The notes beneath the pieces were generated by a model, which worked only from the letters and a program-made list of their open reading frames with translations, searched no databases and was not told where the DNA came from. This document shows positions 28,419 to 37,220 of a DNA stretch of 64,000 nucleotides, in pieces. Location of the stretch: assembly GCA_963822215.1 (NCBI GenBank), contig CAWGGX010000008.1, positions 558,001 to 622,000 on the forward strand, given 5' to 3'. This stretch comes from Roseiarcus sp963822215 (lineage in GTDB: Bacteria > Pseudomonadota > Alphaproteobacteria > Rhizobiales > Beijerinckiaceae). A program made the position numbers and the translations under genes. Position 1 is the first letter of the stretch; each line of letters begins with the position of its first letter.

Positions 28419-28751
28419 ATGACTTCCCTGCTGCGACCCTTGACAATCGTGCTCGCTCTCGTTGCCGCAACGGCGAGCGCCCGGGCCTTCCCGAACGCCG
28501 TGCGAGTGGGCCCCGCCTGCAAGGCGCGAGTGAACACGGCCGCCCTACAAGCCATGACCCGAACCAATCCGATCGGCCAGATCATGGTCGTGGGCGATCC
28601 GACTGTTCTCGATCCGCGCCTCTTGCGGATCACGGTCCGCGTCTTCGGCCCCCGGACCGAGATTTACGCCGTCGACGTCACGACCGACGACGCATGCAAC
28701 GTCCTTTCCGCCAGCACGCGGCTCGAAACGAACGACTGGCCGGGTCGGTGA
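28419..28751 (+). CDS. Small secreted protein inside the transporter operon
   Basis: A 110-residue protein with a signal peptide (residues 1-23, ending ASARA) and a mature domain with two cysteines. GAGAGGGGAAAGG precedes the ATG. It separates the ATPase gene from the permeases, an unusual place for a non-transporter protein. An in-frame ATG at 28344 overlaps the ATPase stop and would spoil the signal peptide. No family recognised. Confidence 0.5.
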   Translation: MTSLLRPLTIVLALVAATASARAFPNAVRVGPACKARVNTAALQAMTRTNPIGQIMVVGDPTVLDPRLLRITVRVFGPRTEIYAVDVTTDDACNVLSASTRLETNDWPGR

Positions 28752-28917
28752 GGGCGGCCGTCCCCATCGCGGCCCCCTGCGTGACGGCCGTTTCCCCGGC
28801 GCCGGGCTTTTCCGCGGCCAACTCGTCCGGCGGCGGAGACTACGCGGTCGACCTCACGATCGACCGCGACGGCGCCGCGCCGTCCGCGACCACGCGCCTG
28901 CAACCCAACGGCCCACC

Positions 28918-29784
28918 ATGAAGTCCGTCTTCCCGATCTCGACGGTGATCCTCGCCATTGTCGTCTTCTGGTACGTCGCGGCGGCGTTGATGAACGCGAC
29001 CCTGCAGCGCGACGCCTACGCAAACGCCGGGCGGACGACTTATACGACCGAGGGGCTGATCGCCGATTCGCTCAACATGGAGCGGCCCAAACTGCCCGGC
29101 CCGCATCAGGTCGCGATCGAGATGTTCAAGCTCGTCGTCGCGACCTCCCCGACCTCGAAGCGCAGCCTCGTCTATCACGGCCTGATCACGCTCGAGGAGA
29201 CGCTGATCGGCTTCGCCTTCGGCGCGGCGCTCGGCATCGGCCTTGCGGTCCTGATCGTCTCGGTGGGCTGGCTCGATCGTTCGCTCACTCCCTGGCTGGT
29301 CGCCTCGCAGACGGTGCCGATCATCGCGCTGACCCCGATGATCGTGGTCATCCTCGCCCAGTTCAACATCACGGGGATCGCGCCCAAGGCGGCCATCGCC
29401 GCCTATCTGTCGTTCTTTCCGATCACGGTCGGCATGGTGAAGGGCTTTCGCGCGCCCGAACCGCTTCAGCTCGATCTGATGCGCACCTATTCGGCCACGC
29501 GAGCCCAGACCTTCGTGAAGTTGCGCGCGCCGGCGAGCACGCCCTATTTCTTCGCCAGCATGAAGATCGGCGCGGCCGCCGCCCTCGTCGGCGCCATCGT
29601 CGCCGAGGTCAGCAAGAGCGAGGACGGCGGCCTCGGCGCGCGCCTGCTCGCCGGCTCCTATTACGGGCAGACGGTGCAGATCTGGGCGGCGCTGTTCGCC
29701 GCTGCGGCCCTGTCCGGGGCGCTCGTCGTCATCATCGGCCTTGTCGAGCGCGTCGCCGAGCGCCGCATGGGCTTCGCGCGATGA
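28918..29784 (+). CDS. ABC transporter permease (BPD type)
   Basis: A 288-residue permease with an N-terminal helix, a periplasmic loop of about 70 residues and five further helices. The cytoplasmic EAA-like loop is MVKGFRAPEPLQLDLMRTYSATRAQTF (in parts). It overlaps the next permease by four bases. It pairs with the second permease to form the channel of the NitT/TauT-type importer. Confidence 0.9.
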   Translation: MKSVFPISTVILAIVVFWYVAAALMNATLQRDAYANAGRTTYTTEGLIADSLNMERPKLPGPHQVAIEMFKLVVATSPTSKRSLVYHGLITLEETLIGFAFGAALGIGLAVLIVSVGWLDRSLTPWLVASQTVPIIALTPMIVVILAQFNITGIAPKAAIAAYLSFFPITVGMVKGFRAPEPLQLDLMRTYSATRAQTFVKLRAPASTPYFFASMKIGAAAALVGAIVAEVSKSEDGGLGARLLAGSYYGQTVQIWAALFAAAALSGALVVIIGLVERVAERRMGFAR

Positions 29785-30557
29785 TCGACCGCCGCCTCAC
29801 GGAGCTCGTCCCGCCGTTGCTGTTCGGCCTCGGCGTCCTCGCCCTGTGGGAGCTCGGCGTGCGGGCGGCCGGCGTGCCGGGAATCATTCTGCCCGCCCCG
29901 TCGGCGATCGCGGCCCGTTTCGTCGTCTCCGTCCCGACGCTCGCGGCCGATTTCTGGCAGACGATCAAGGGCGTGCTCGCCGGCTATGCGCTCGGCTCGG
30001 GGGCCGGGCTCGTGGTGGCGATCCTGGTCGACCGCTCGGACTTCCTGCGCCGCGGGCTGCTGCCGATCGGCAACCTGGTGTCCGCCCTGCCGATTGTCGG
30101 CGTTGCGCCGATCATGGTCATGTGGTTCGGCTTCGACTGGCCGTCGAAGGCGGCGGTGGTGGTCGTGATGACCTTCTTCCCGATGCTGGTCAACACGGTC
30201 GCCGGGCTCGAAAGCGCGAGCGCGATGGAGCGCGACCTGATGAAGACCTACGCCGCGACCGACTGGCAGACGCTGACCGCGCTCCGCCTGCCTGCGGCGC
30301 TGCCGTTCATCTTCAACGCCTTGAAGATCAACACGACGCTGGCCATGATCGGTGCGATCGTCGCCGAATTCTTCGGCACCCCGACCGTCGGCATGGGTTT
30401 CCGCATTTCGACCGAGGTCGGCCACCTCGGCATCGACATGGTCTGGGCGACGATCGTGGTCGCCGGGCTGACAGGATCGGCGTTTTACGGCCTCGTCGCC
30501 CTCATCGAACGGCGGGCGACGTTCTGGCACGCTTCCTTCCGCGCGAAGGGAGCCTGA
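29781..30557 (+). CDS. ABC transporter permease (second subunit)
   Basis: A 258-residue BPD permease with six helices. The EAA loop is GLESASAMERDLMKTYAATDWQ. The start overlaps the previous stop (ATGA). Like SsuC/ThiX, it forms the heteromeric channel with the upstream permease. The binding protein gene follows after 61 bases. Confidence 0.92.
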   Translation: MIDRRLTELVPPLLFGLGVLALWELGVRAAGVPGIILPAPSAIAARFVVSVPTLAADFWQTIKGVLAGYALGSGAGLVVAILVDRSDFLRRGLLPIGNLVSALPIVGVAPIMVMWFGFDWPSKAAVVVVMTFFPMLVNTVAGLESASAMERDLMKTYAATDWQTLTALRLPAALPFIFNALKINTTLAMIGAIVAEFFGTPTVGMGFRISTEVGHLGIDMVWATIVVAGLTGSAFYGLVALIERRATFWHASFRAKGA

Positions 30558-30618
30558 GCTTCACGCCGCGGGGAGGTCAAGCGCGGCGTCGGGGATGGTG
30601 GTCAATACGGAGGGTTCA

Positions 30619-31617
30619 ATGTTGAAGACGATCGGGTTCGGGTTTGCCAGCGTGGCGGCGATGCTGGCGGTCAGCGCGGCGCAAGCGGCCGACAACAAGG
30701 TCACGCTGCAGCTCAAGTGGGTGCCGCAGGCGCAGTTCGCCGGCTATTACGTCGCCAAGGACAAGGGCTTCTACAAGGACGCCGGGCTCGACGTGACGAT
30801 CAAGCCGGGCGGCCCCGACGTCGCGCCCGAGCAGGTGATCGCCGGCGGCGGCGCGGATGTCATTGTCGACTGGATGCCGGCGGCGCTGGCGGCGCGTGAG
30901 AAGGGCGCCCCGCTCGTCAACATCGCCCAGCCGTTCAAGCATTCCGGCCTCGAGCTCACCTGCCGCGCCGACACCGGCATCAAGGTGCCCGCGGACCTCA
31001 AGGGCCGCACGCTCGGCGTCTGGTTCTACGGCAACGAGTATCCGTTCCTGAACTGGATGGGCAAGCTCAACTTCAAGACCGACGGATCGCCCGACGGGGT
31101 CAAGGTGGTGAAGCAGGGCTTCAATGTCGACCCGCTCTTGCAGAAGCAGGCCGACTGCATCTCGACCATGACCTACAACGAGTACTGGCAGGTCATCGAC
31201 GCCGGCTACAAGCCCGAGCAGCTCGTCGTGTTCAAGTACGAGGATCAGGGCGTCTCGACGCTCGAGGACGGCCTCTACGCCATGGAGGACAAGCTGAAGG
31301 ACCCGGCCTTCGTCGACAAGATGGCGAAGTTCGTCAAGGCCTCGATGGAGGGCTGGGACTACGCCCGCGCCCATCCGGACGAGGCGGTGAAGATCGTGCT
31401 CGACAACGACACGACGGGGGCCCAGACCGAGCATCACCAGACCCAGATGCTGAGCGAGATCAACAAGCTCACCGCGGGCTCGGACGGCCGCCTCGACAAG
31501 GCCGACTACGACCGCACGGTCAAGACGCTGCTCACCGGAGGCTCCGACCCGGTCATTGCGAAGGAGCCCGTCGGCGCCTACACGACGGCCGTGACCGACA
31601 AGGCGCTCGCGAAGTAA
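30619..31617 (+). CDS. ABC substrate-binding protein, NMT1/ThiY-like
   Basis: A 332-residue periplasmic binding protein. The signal peptide ends at AAQAAD. The opening VTLQLKWVPQAQFAGYYVAKDKGFY (in parts) is the hallmark of the NMT1/THI5-like family, which binds pyrimidines such as hydroxymethylpyrimidine. Next to the RutR-controlled pyrimidine genes, a pyrimidine or riboflavin-like ligand is the best guess. AGGG lies seven bases before the ATG. Confidence 0.92.
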   Translation: MLKTIGFGFASVAAMLAVSAAQAADNKVTLQLKWVPQAQFAGYYVAKDKGFYKDAGLDVTIKPGGPDVAPEQVIAGGGADVIVDWMPAALAAREKGAPLVNIAQPFKHSGLELTCRADTGIKVPADLKGRTLGVWFYGNEYPFLNWMGKLNFKTDGSPDGVKVVKQGFNVDPLLQKQADCISTMTYNEYWQVIDAGYKPEQLVVFKYEDQGVSTLEDGLYAMEDKLKDPAFVDKMAKFVKASMEGWDYARAHPDEAVKIVLDNDTTGAQTEHHQTQMLSEINKLTAGSDGRLDKADYDRTVKTLLTGGSDPVIAKEPVGAYTTAVTDKALAK

Positions 31618-31653
31618 GACGCGAGCCGTTCCCTCTCCCCGCCTACGCGCGGG

Positions 31654-31726
31654 GAGAGTTCTCATTCGCTTTCGCGCACCTTGATGCATGAAAGAGTCCG
31701 CGGAACACCCTCCTTTCAGGAGAGGG
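31654..31726. repeat. 73-base dispersed repeat, copy 1
   Basis: This block matches 49742-49814 at 70 of 73 positions. Its core, TTCGCGCACCTTGATGCATG, lies between C-rich/G-rich hairpins after a gene end, like an extragenic palindromic element. Both copies follow a stop codon closely. Confidence 0.85.
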
Positions 31727-32050
31727 CGCTTTGGCCCGGCGCGCCCCGACAGGCGACGACGCTGTGAACGGGTCAGGGCAAAGGCTCGCGGTCCGAACGC
31801 CGGCGCCCGAATCGAATTCGACCCGCGATCGCAACCAGTCGGCCGGCAGGGCGCTATCGACGTATTGCGGACGTAGCGGACCGCGCCCGCGAACGTCGCA
31901 ATTGGGCAGATGCCGCCCCTACCCTCGTTGCCAGCGGAACGCCCGCAAACGACGTAAGGACTAAACCGCTCGCGCGGTAGGGGCGGCGGCGAGGGATGAG
32001 GCTGCCATTGAACTGAGGAGGAACGCGGCGGCCGGACTGTCTCAAAATCG
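31727..32050. other. Spacer before IS91-type element
   Basis: About 320 bases without a gene. Contains GCGGACGTAGCGGACCGCG near 31865, which recurs with one change near 37362. Probably remnant mobile DNA. Confidence 0.4.
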
Positions 32051-32065
32051 TGGGGTTCAACCCCA
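32051..32065. repeat. Perfect hairpin TGGGGTT-C-AACCCCA upstream of the recombinase
   Basis: A seven-base perfect inverted repeat with a one-base centre, 21 bases before the recombinase start. Terminal hairpins are a feature of rolling-circle IS91-family ends, so this may mark one end of the element. Confidence 0.4.
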
Positions 32066-32086
32066 TGGGAGACAGGAGCTTTCGCG

Positions 32087-32971
32087 ATGTCCGACAAGCC
32101 TATCAGCCGGCTGCGTCAGCGCATGATCGACGACATGACGGCGCGGCGGTTCAAGGAGAAGGTGCAGAAAGACTACGTCCGGCACGTCAGAACCTTTGCG
32201 GCCTTCCTCGGCCGGTCGCCCGATACGGCGACGAAAGAGGACCTTCGCCGCTTTCAGTTGCATCTGGCGCAGCAGCAGATCAGCCCGGGCTCGATCAACG
32301 CCGCCGTCGCCGCGCTTCGGTTCTTCTTCACTGTGACGCTCGAACGGCCAGACCTCGTTCGTCCTCTGACGATCGTGAACAAGCCGCGCAAGGCGCCGAT
32401 CGTGCTCAGTCAGGAAGAGGTGGCGCTCCTGCTCGAAGCCGCGCCGGGTCTGAAGTACAAGGCCGCGCTCAGCGTCGCCTACGGTGCGGGCCTTCGGGTG
32501 TCCGAGGTCGCGCACCTGAAGGTGTCCGACATCGACAGCCAGCGCATGACGCTCCGGGTCGAGCAGGGCAAGGGACAGCGGGATCGCTATGTGATGCTGT
32601 CGCCGCAACTGCTCGAACTCTTGCGCGCATGGTGGCATGCGGCGCGGCCGCGGGCCTGGCTGTTCCCCGGCCAAAACCCGGTCAACCCGATCACCGCCCG
32701 TCAGCTCAATCGCGCCGTGCACGCCGCCAAGACCCTGGCGGGGATATCCAAGCGCGTGTCGCCGCATACCCCCCGGGTCACAGCCCGGGGGTTCGCCACG
32801 CATCTGCTCGAGCAGGACGTCGATATCCGGGTGATCCAGGTGTTGCTCGGCCACGCCAAGCTCGAGACGACCGCACTCTACACCCAGGTCGCCGTCAACA
32901 CGATCCGCGACGTCAAGAGCCCGCTCGAGCGGCTCGGCGTCAACCTGGCGAAGCGAACGCCGCCCGCCTGA
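32087..32971 (+). CDS. IS91-associated tyrosine recombinase with altered catalytic box
   Basis: A 294-residue XerC/D-like site-specific recombinase of the type that precedes IS91-family transposases. Catalytic elements: Arg in YGAGLRVSEVAHLKV, Lys in QGKGQRDRYV, box II HxxR, then LLGHAKLETT and Tyr in ALYTQVA. Box II is unusual. Relatives read HTLRHSFATH, here HTPRVTARGFATH, because the DNA at 32766-32793 contains an eight-base inverted repeat (CCCCCGGG/CCCGGGGG) in place of the expected bases. The His and Arg survive, but the local fold may not. It sits 10 bases before the transposase. Confidence 0.85.
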   Translation: MSDKPISRLRQRMIDDMTARRFKEKVQKDYVRHVRTFAAFLGRSPDTATKEDLRRFQLHLAQQQISPGSINAAVAALRFFFTVTLERPDLVRPLTIVNKPRKAPIVLSQEEVALLLEAAPGLKYKAALSVAYGAGLRVSEVAHLKVSDIDSQRMTLRVEQGKGQRDRYVMLSPQLLELLRAWWHAARPRAWLFPGQNPVNPITARQLNRAVHAAKTLAGISKRVSPHTPRVTARGFATHLLEQDVDIRVIQVLLGHAKLETTALYTQVAVNTIRDVKSPLERLGVNLAKRTPPA

Positions 32972-32981
32972 GCGAGGCCGC

Positions 32982-34190
32982 GTGGCGCGGCCTCGCTTCG
33001 AGATCGCCGACGTCTTTCGCGCCCACGGGGCGGCATGGCGCAAGGCCAACGCCGGTCATGCGAGCCTCGCCCAGTTGAAGGTCATGTCGGCGATCGAGAC
33101 CTGCCGCACTGCCGCGCTCGGCGGCCATGTCGAGCGCTGCGAGGACTGCGCGCACGAACGCGTCGCCTACAATTCCTGCCGCAACCGCCACTGCCCGAAG
33201 TGTCAGGGCGCGGCGGCAAGACAATGGCTGGCCGAACGCGAGGCGGAGCTTCTGCCGGTTCCCTACTACCACGTCGTCTTTACCCTGCCGGCTGCGATCG
33301 GCGCCATCGCGTTCCACAACAAGGCCGCCGTCTACGACTGCCTGTTCCGGACCGCCGCCGAAACGCTGACCACCATTGCCGCCGACCCGAAGCATCTGGG
33401 CGCCCGCATCGGCCTCACCGCCGTCCTCCACACCTGGGCTTCGGCGCTGACCCATCATCCGCACGTCCACGTCATCGTCCCAGGCGGCGGCCTGTCGCCG
33501 GACGGGTCGCGCTGGATCGCCTGCAAGCCCGGCTTCTTCCTGCCGGTGCGCGTGCTGTCACGCCTGTTCCGCCGCCTCTTCCTCGAAGGGCTCGCGGACC
33601 TCCATGAGGCCGGCCGACTGGCTTTCTTCGGCGATCTGGCGCCGCTCGCCGACCGCCGCGCCTTCGCCGCCGCGCTCGCGCCGTTGCGCTACTGCGAATG
33701 GGTCGTCTTCGCCAAGCGACCCTTCGCCGGACCCAAGGCCGTGCTCGCCTATCTCGCCCGCTACACCCACCGGGTCGCCATCTCGAACTCCCGGCTCATC
33801 GCGCTCGACGAAAAGGGCGTCACCTTCAAATGGAAAGACTACCGGATCAAAGGCCGCGACCGGCTCAAGACCATGACGCTCGACGCCGTCGAGTTCATCC
33901 GCCGCTTTCTCCTGCACGTGCTGCCCAGCGGCTTCCACCGCATCCGCCATTGCGGCCTCTTCGCCGGCACGGTCCGAGCCCGCAACATCGAGCGCGTCCG
34001 CCAGGCGCTCGCCGCGCCCGAGGCTACACCCGAGCGCTCGCACGCCGAGGCGGACAGCCAGGCCGAAACAGCTTCGCCTATGCGCCGCTGCCCATGTTGC
34101 GGCGGCCGGATGATCATCGTCGAAACATTCGACGGCCCGCGCCCTGCGCGATCGCCTTCCCCAAGCCGGATCAGGATCGACACGTCATGA
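32982..34190 (+). CDS. IS91 family rolling-circle transposase
   Basis: A 402-residue HUH-type transposase. An N-terminal zinc-binding region (CEDCAHERVAYNSC, RNRHCPKCQG) is followed by the HUH motif in HHPHVHVIVPGGG and the tyrosine-bearing YLARYTHRVAIS. IS91 elements move by rolling-circle replication without target duplications. The start codon is GTG. Its stop lies two bases before the left end of an IS3-family element, which therefore sits at the 3' edge of this gene without breaking it. The transposase looks intact. Confidence 0.92.
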   Translation: MARPRFEIADVFRAHGAAWRKANAGHASLAQLKVMSAIETCRTAALGGHVERCEDCAHERVAYNSCRNRHCPKCQGAAARQWLAEREAELLPVPYYHVVFTLPAAIGAIAFHNKAAVYDCLFRTAAETLTTIAADPKHLGARIGLTAVLHTWASALTHHPHVHVIVPGGGLSPDGSRWIACKPGFFLPVRVLSRLFRRLFLEGLADLHEAGRLAFFGDLAPLADRRAFAAALAPLRYCEWVVFAKRPFAGPKAVLAYLARYTHRVAISNSRLIALDEKGVTFKWKDYRIKGRDRLKTMTLDAVEFIRRFLLHVLPSGFHRIRHCGLFAGTVRARNIERVRQALAAPEATPERSHAEADSQAETASPMRRCPCCGGRMIIVETFDGPRPARSPSPSRIRIDTS

Positions 34191-34268
34191 CTGAACTGGA
34201 CCCCGGGTTTAGGACCATTGGGTAAGGTGTGAAATGTCCTGCTCTGTCGCAACCGACGGAGCGAGAAA

Positions 34269-34562
34269 ATGATGAAGTCACGCAAGAAGTTTGATGCGGC
34301 GTTCAAGGCGAAGGTTGCGCTCGAGGCGCTTCGCGAGGATGCGACGGTTCCGGATCTGGCGAAGCGGCACGGGGTGCATCCGAACCAGATTTATGCCTGG
34401 AAGAAGCAGGTTCTCGACAATGTCGCGAGCCTGTTCGCGCGCGGGGCGAGCGTTTCGGGCGATGGCGAGGAGGAGCGCGAACGTGAGGCGGCCAGGCTTT
34501 ACGCCAAGATCGGCCAGCTGACGGTTGAACGGGATTTCTTGGCCAGGAGGCCAGGGCGATGA
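34269..34562 (+). CDS. IS3 family transposase OrfA
   Basis: A 97-residue HTH protein (KFDAAFKAKVALEALRED; KRHGVHPNQIYAWKKQVLDN) that binds the element ends. It ends in a leucine-rich helix. The last four bases overlap orfB (ATGA), typical of IS3 elements that make an OrfAB fusion by programmed frameshifting; I did not see a textbook A6G slippery run. Confidence 0.9.
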   Translation: MMKSRKKFDAAFKAKVALEALREDATVPDLAKRHGVHPNQIYAWKKQVLDNVASLFARGASVSGDGEEEREREAARLYAKIGQLTVERDFLARRPGR

Positions 34563-35500
34563 GCGCGCCCGATCGAAGGGCGATGGTGGAGCGCCCGGCG
34601 GATTTGTCGGTTCGTCGGCAATGCGTGCTGCTGAATGTGGCGCGCTCGGGGATCTATCGCCCCAAGCCAGAGCCCGGGGCGGACGATCTGGCGGTGATGC
34701 GGCGGATCGACGAACTGCATCTGGAGCTGCCGTTCTACGGATCGCGTCGGATGACGTTTGAACTCAACAAGGAGGGCTGCGGAGTCAACCGCAAGCGGGT
34801 GCGGCGTCTGATGCGCACGATGGGGATCGAGGCGCTGGTTCCGCGTCCCGGCACGAGCAAGGCCGCCCTCGGCCACAAGATCTATCCCTATCTCCTGCGC
34901 GGCCTGGCGATCACCGAGCCGAACCATGTGTGGGCGGCCGACGTGACTTACATCCCGATGGCGTGCGGCTTCCTCTATCTGGTGGCGATCATCGACTGGG
35001 CCAGCCGGGCGGTTCTGGCGTGGCGGCTGTCGAACACCAACGACGCGAGCTTCTGCGCGGCGGCGCTGGAGGAGGCGCTGCTTCGGTTCGGAAAGCCGAG
35101 GATTTTCAATACCGATCAGGGCTCCACTTTCACCGCCGAGGCTTTCGTCGGCAAGCTCGCGGCGGCTGGCGTCGCGATTTCGATGGACGGACGCGGCCGC
35201 TTCATGGACAACATCTTCATCGAACGGCTGTGGCGCTCCATCAAGTATGAAGAGGTGCATCTGAAAGCCTACGCCGACGGCCGCGAGGCGCGGGCCGGCA
35301 TCGGCTCCTGGATGACCTTTTACAACTTTCGGCGCCCGCACCAGGCGATGAACAACCAGATGCCGATGGCGGTGTGGCGCGCCGGCATGGACAAGACCGA
35401 GGCGGCGGCGAGGGCTGTGGATATGCCGCTTCGCTTGGACAACGCAAACGCGTTGCCCACATACCCACAGCAGAGGCAGAAGCAGCAAGAAACGGCTTGA
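34559..35500 (+). CDS. IS3 family transposase OrfB (DDE integrase)
   Basis: A 313-residue rve-type integrase. The catalytic DDE triad is visible: Asp in WAADVTYIPM, Asp in NTDQGSTFTAEAF, and Glu in NIFIERLWRSIKYEEV. An upstream HTH_21 region (LHLELPFYGSRRMT, GCGVNRKRVRRLMRTMGI) precedes it. It looks intact, so the element may be active. Confidence 0.93.
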   Translation: MSAPDRRAMVERPADLSVRRQCVLLNVARSGIYRPKPEPGADDLAVMRRIDELHLELPFYGSRRMTFELNKEGCGVNRKRVRRLMRTMGIEALVPRPGTSKAALGHKIYPYLLRGLAITEPNHVWAADVTYIPMACGFLYLVAIIDWASRAVLAWRLSNTNDASFCAAALEEALLRFGKPRIFNTDQGSTFTAEAFVGKLAAAGVAISMDGRGRFMDNIFIERLWRSIKYEEVHLKAYADGREARAGIGSWMTFYNFRRPHQAMNNQMPMAVWRAGMDKTEAAARAVDMPLRLDNANALPTYPQQRQKQQETA

Positions 35501-35579
35501 TTCATGAAAGACAAGGGCAGGCGAGATTACACCTTAAATCCGACCTCCCGTGGTCCCACGAATAGGGTCCAGTTCAGAC

Positions 35580-36113
35580 CGACGCCGCGCGTCCCGCCTT
35601 GCAGCGCCGTTTCCCCTCGCCTCCAGCCCCACGCCGGAGCCGGAACGCGACGTCCTCACGACGTCCGCACAAGCTATCCAGCCGCCGTGCCCATCCCCGC
35701 CGCACCGATCCGCGCCCAACAAGAAGCCCGTCGTCTCGGCTCCCGACGATGACACCGACCGCCTTCCGTCCCCGCCACCACATCGGCGATCCCTCGGCGA
35801 TCCTCAAATCCCCATAGGGCGCGCCCGGCCAAACAGCGCCCTTCCTCCCCGCGGTTTCCTCCTTACGAGGCTTTCAAACGCCGGCCCCCGCGTCTCGCAC
35901 GACCGTCCGAAAGGGCCGCCGTCCGAAACCCTTCAGTTAAGCGGTCATTGCGGATCGCGAAGGTGGACGTCATTCTGCGCACAGGCGGGCGGCCCGCCGG
36001 GCGTGGCCCACCGGCCCGTTGCTTAGCCATAGCGCGAGTAGCCGCTTGTTCTGTTTCATTTGCTCGCCATCGCGGGCGAAAGGGAAGCGGTTCTCGTGCG
36101 CGCTCAATTGGGA
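35580..36113. other. Region right of the IS3 element, probably the rest of the IS91 element and decayed DNA
   Basis: About 530 bases with only proline/arginine-rich shadow frames. The IS91-type element should end somewhere here, but its terminus could not be placed. AAGCGGTCATTGCGGA near 35938 resembles the dispersed GACCGCTT repeats of this zone. Confidence 0.4.
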
Positions 36114-36539
36114 TCATGGCCTTTCGGCTGGATCACGCCACGACTGAGCTTCACGGATAACGTGGGCAAGCCCGTCGATTGAGTGAGGGGCAGACGGCGA
36201 TCCGCCCCGATCGCTCGATTTCGCCGAAACGCGGTTAGCCTCGTCGGTAGCCGGCAAGACTGGCGTAGCCGCCGCAGCAATTCGAGCACGCGCCCGCGTA
36301 GCTCCAAGCGGTCTCGGAAGCGCGCCGCTGGCGTTTAATCGCGCATGCGGTAGAGCCGACGCCTTCAGGATAATCAGAGTCGACGCCTTTAGGATAAGGC
36401 CTAAGAGAACGATCGGGGGCGCTAAAAGCTCTAGCGCGAACAAGAACGCGACGATGACGAATGCGGCCTCGGTGAGCACTACTCCGCGATTTGGCAGGGT
36501 GGCCAAGAGCGTGAAGACGTCGATCAGTTCGGTGAACAT
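36114..36539 (-). CDS. Possible membrane protein, doubtful
   Basis: A 141-codon frame whose N-terminal 55 residues are hydrophobic (VVLTEAAFVIVAFLFALELL, then PPIVLLGLILKAS). The rest is Ala/Arg-rich low complexity. An 18-base near-tandem duplication at about 36358-36395 produces the repeat TLIILKAS. No ribosome site stands out and no family is recognised; it may be a relic. Confidence 0.25.
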   Translation of the reverse strand: MFTELIDVFTLLATLPNRGVVLTEAAFVIVAFLFALELLAPPIVLLGLILKASTLIILKASALPHARLNASGALPRPLGATRARARIAAAATPVLPATDEANRVSAKSSDRGGSPSAPHSIDGLAHVIREAQSWRDPAERP

Positions 36540-36980
36540 TTGATCTCATTTGCACGAGACGAAACGTGTTGCCATCGAAGCTCGCGCCAGAGGCGCGAAA
36601 CTGACCCTAAACCGCGTCGTCGCCGTTCGCCAGCCGCTACGGCGCAGGCTCCTCTCTCTCTGGTCCCCGATGGCACAGAGTAATCGTTGGTAAACGGCCC
36701 ATTGCGAACCCTCCGAATTCTGACTTTGTGCTCTTCGCGCCGAAGGTTCGGTGTGGGTCAGTCGTTTCCACCCGTTCGCCACCAGGTTGGGGAACGACCG
36801 CTATGCGCGCACTCCAGACGGCTGGACTCGACGTGAAGCGGTCACTGGAGGTCGCAATGAACATGAGTTCATGACGCTTCGGCATGTGACGCACGTCACA
36901 GCGACGACTGGCGCGCCGTGGTTTCTGTCAACTTGTGCAACCAAAGAGTTGTCACGTCGGCGTTGAAGTCGGAGATCGCT

Positions 36981-37220
36981 ATGGAGGCCATGATGGGCGG
37001 CATCGAGAAGCACGCAGCCTTCTACCGCGCATATCTTGCCGACGACCGGAGCCGCACCCCTTTGACGATAGCTCTAGTCACTGGGATCGCCGTCTGGCTG
37101 CTGGTCTATCTCGTGGGCGTTGTTGGCCCCGCCCCTTCGGCTGAGCGAGCTCTTGCGCGTCATAACGCCGCCGCGGCCTCCGGCTTCCATGCGGCGGCCG
37201 GAGCGCTCGGTCCCCGATGA
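36981..37220 (+). CDS. Small single-pass membrane protein, hypothetical
   Basis: A 79-residue protein with one clear helix (TPLTIALVTGIAVWLLVYLVG) and a short Ala-rich tail. GGAG lies 7 bases before the ATG (MEAMMGGIEK). It stands alone in a gene-poor zone. No family recognised; coding is plausible because of the ribosome site and helix. Confidence 0.4.
   Translation: MEAMMGGIEKHAAFYRAYLADDRSRTPLTIALVTGIAVWLLVYLVGVVGPAPSAERALARHNAAAASGFHAAAGALGPR

Larger units (their letters stand above)
34192..35576. mobile_element. IS3-family insertion sequence, complete
   Basis: A 1385-base element. The ends carry inverted repeats beginning TGAACTGGACCC (left) and its complement GGGTCCAGTTCA (right), with weaker similarity inward. 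A 3-base target duplication GAC flanks it (34189-34191 and 35577-35579). Two overlapping frames encode OrfA and OrfB. The insertion is immediately after the IS91 transposase stop. Confidence 0.88.

Noticed and set aside
28694..28921. A 75-codon frame just before the first permease
   Set aside because: It overlaps the secreted protein in another frame, has no ribosome site and low-complexity composition.
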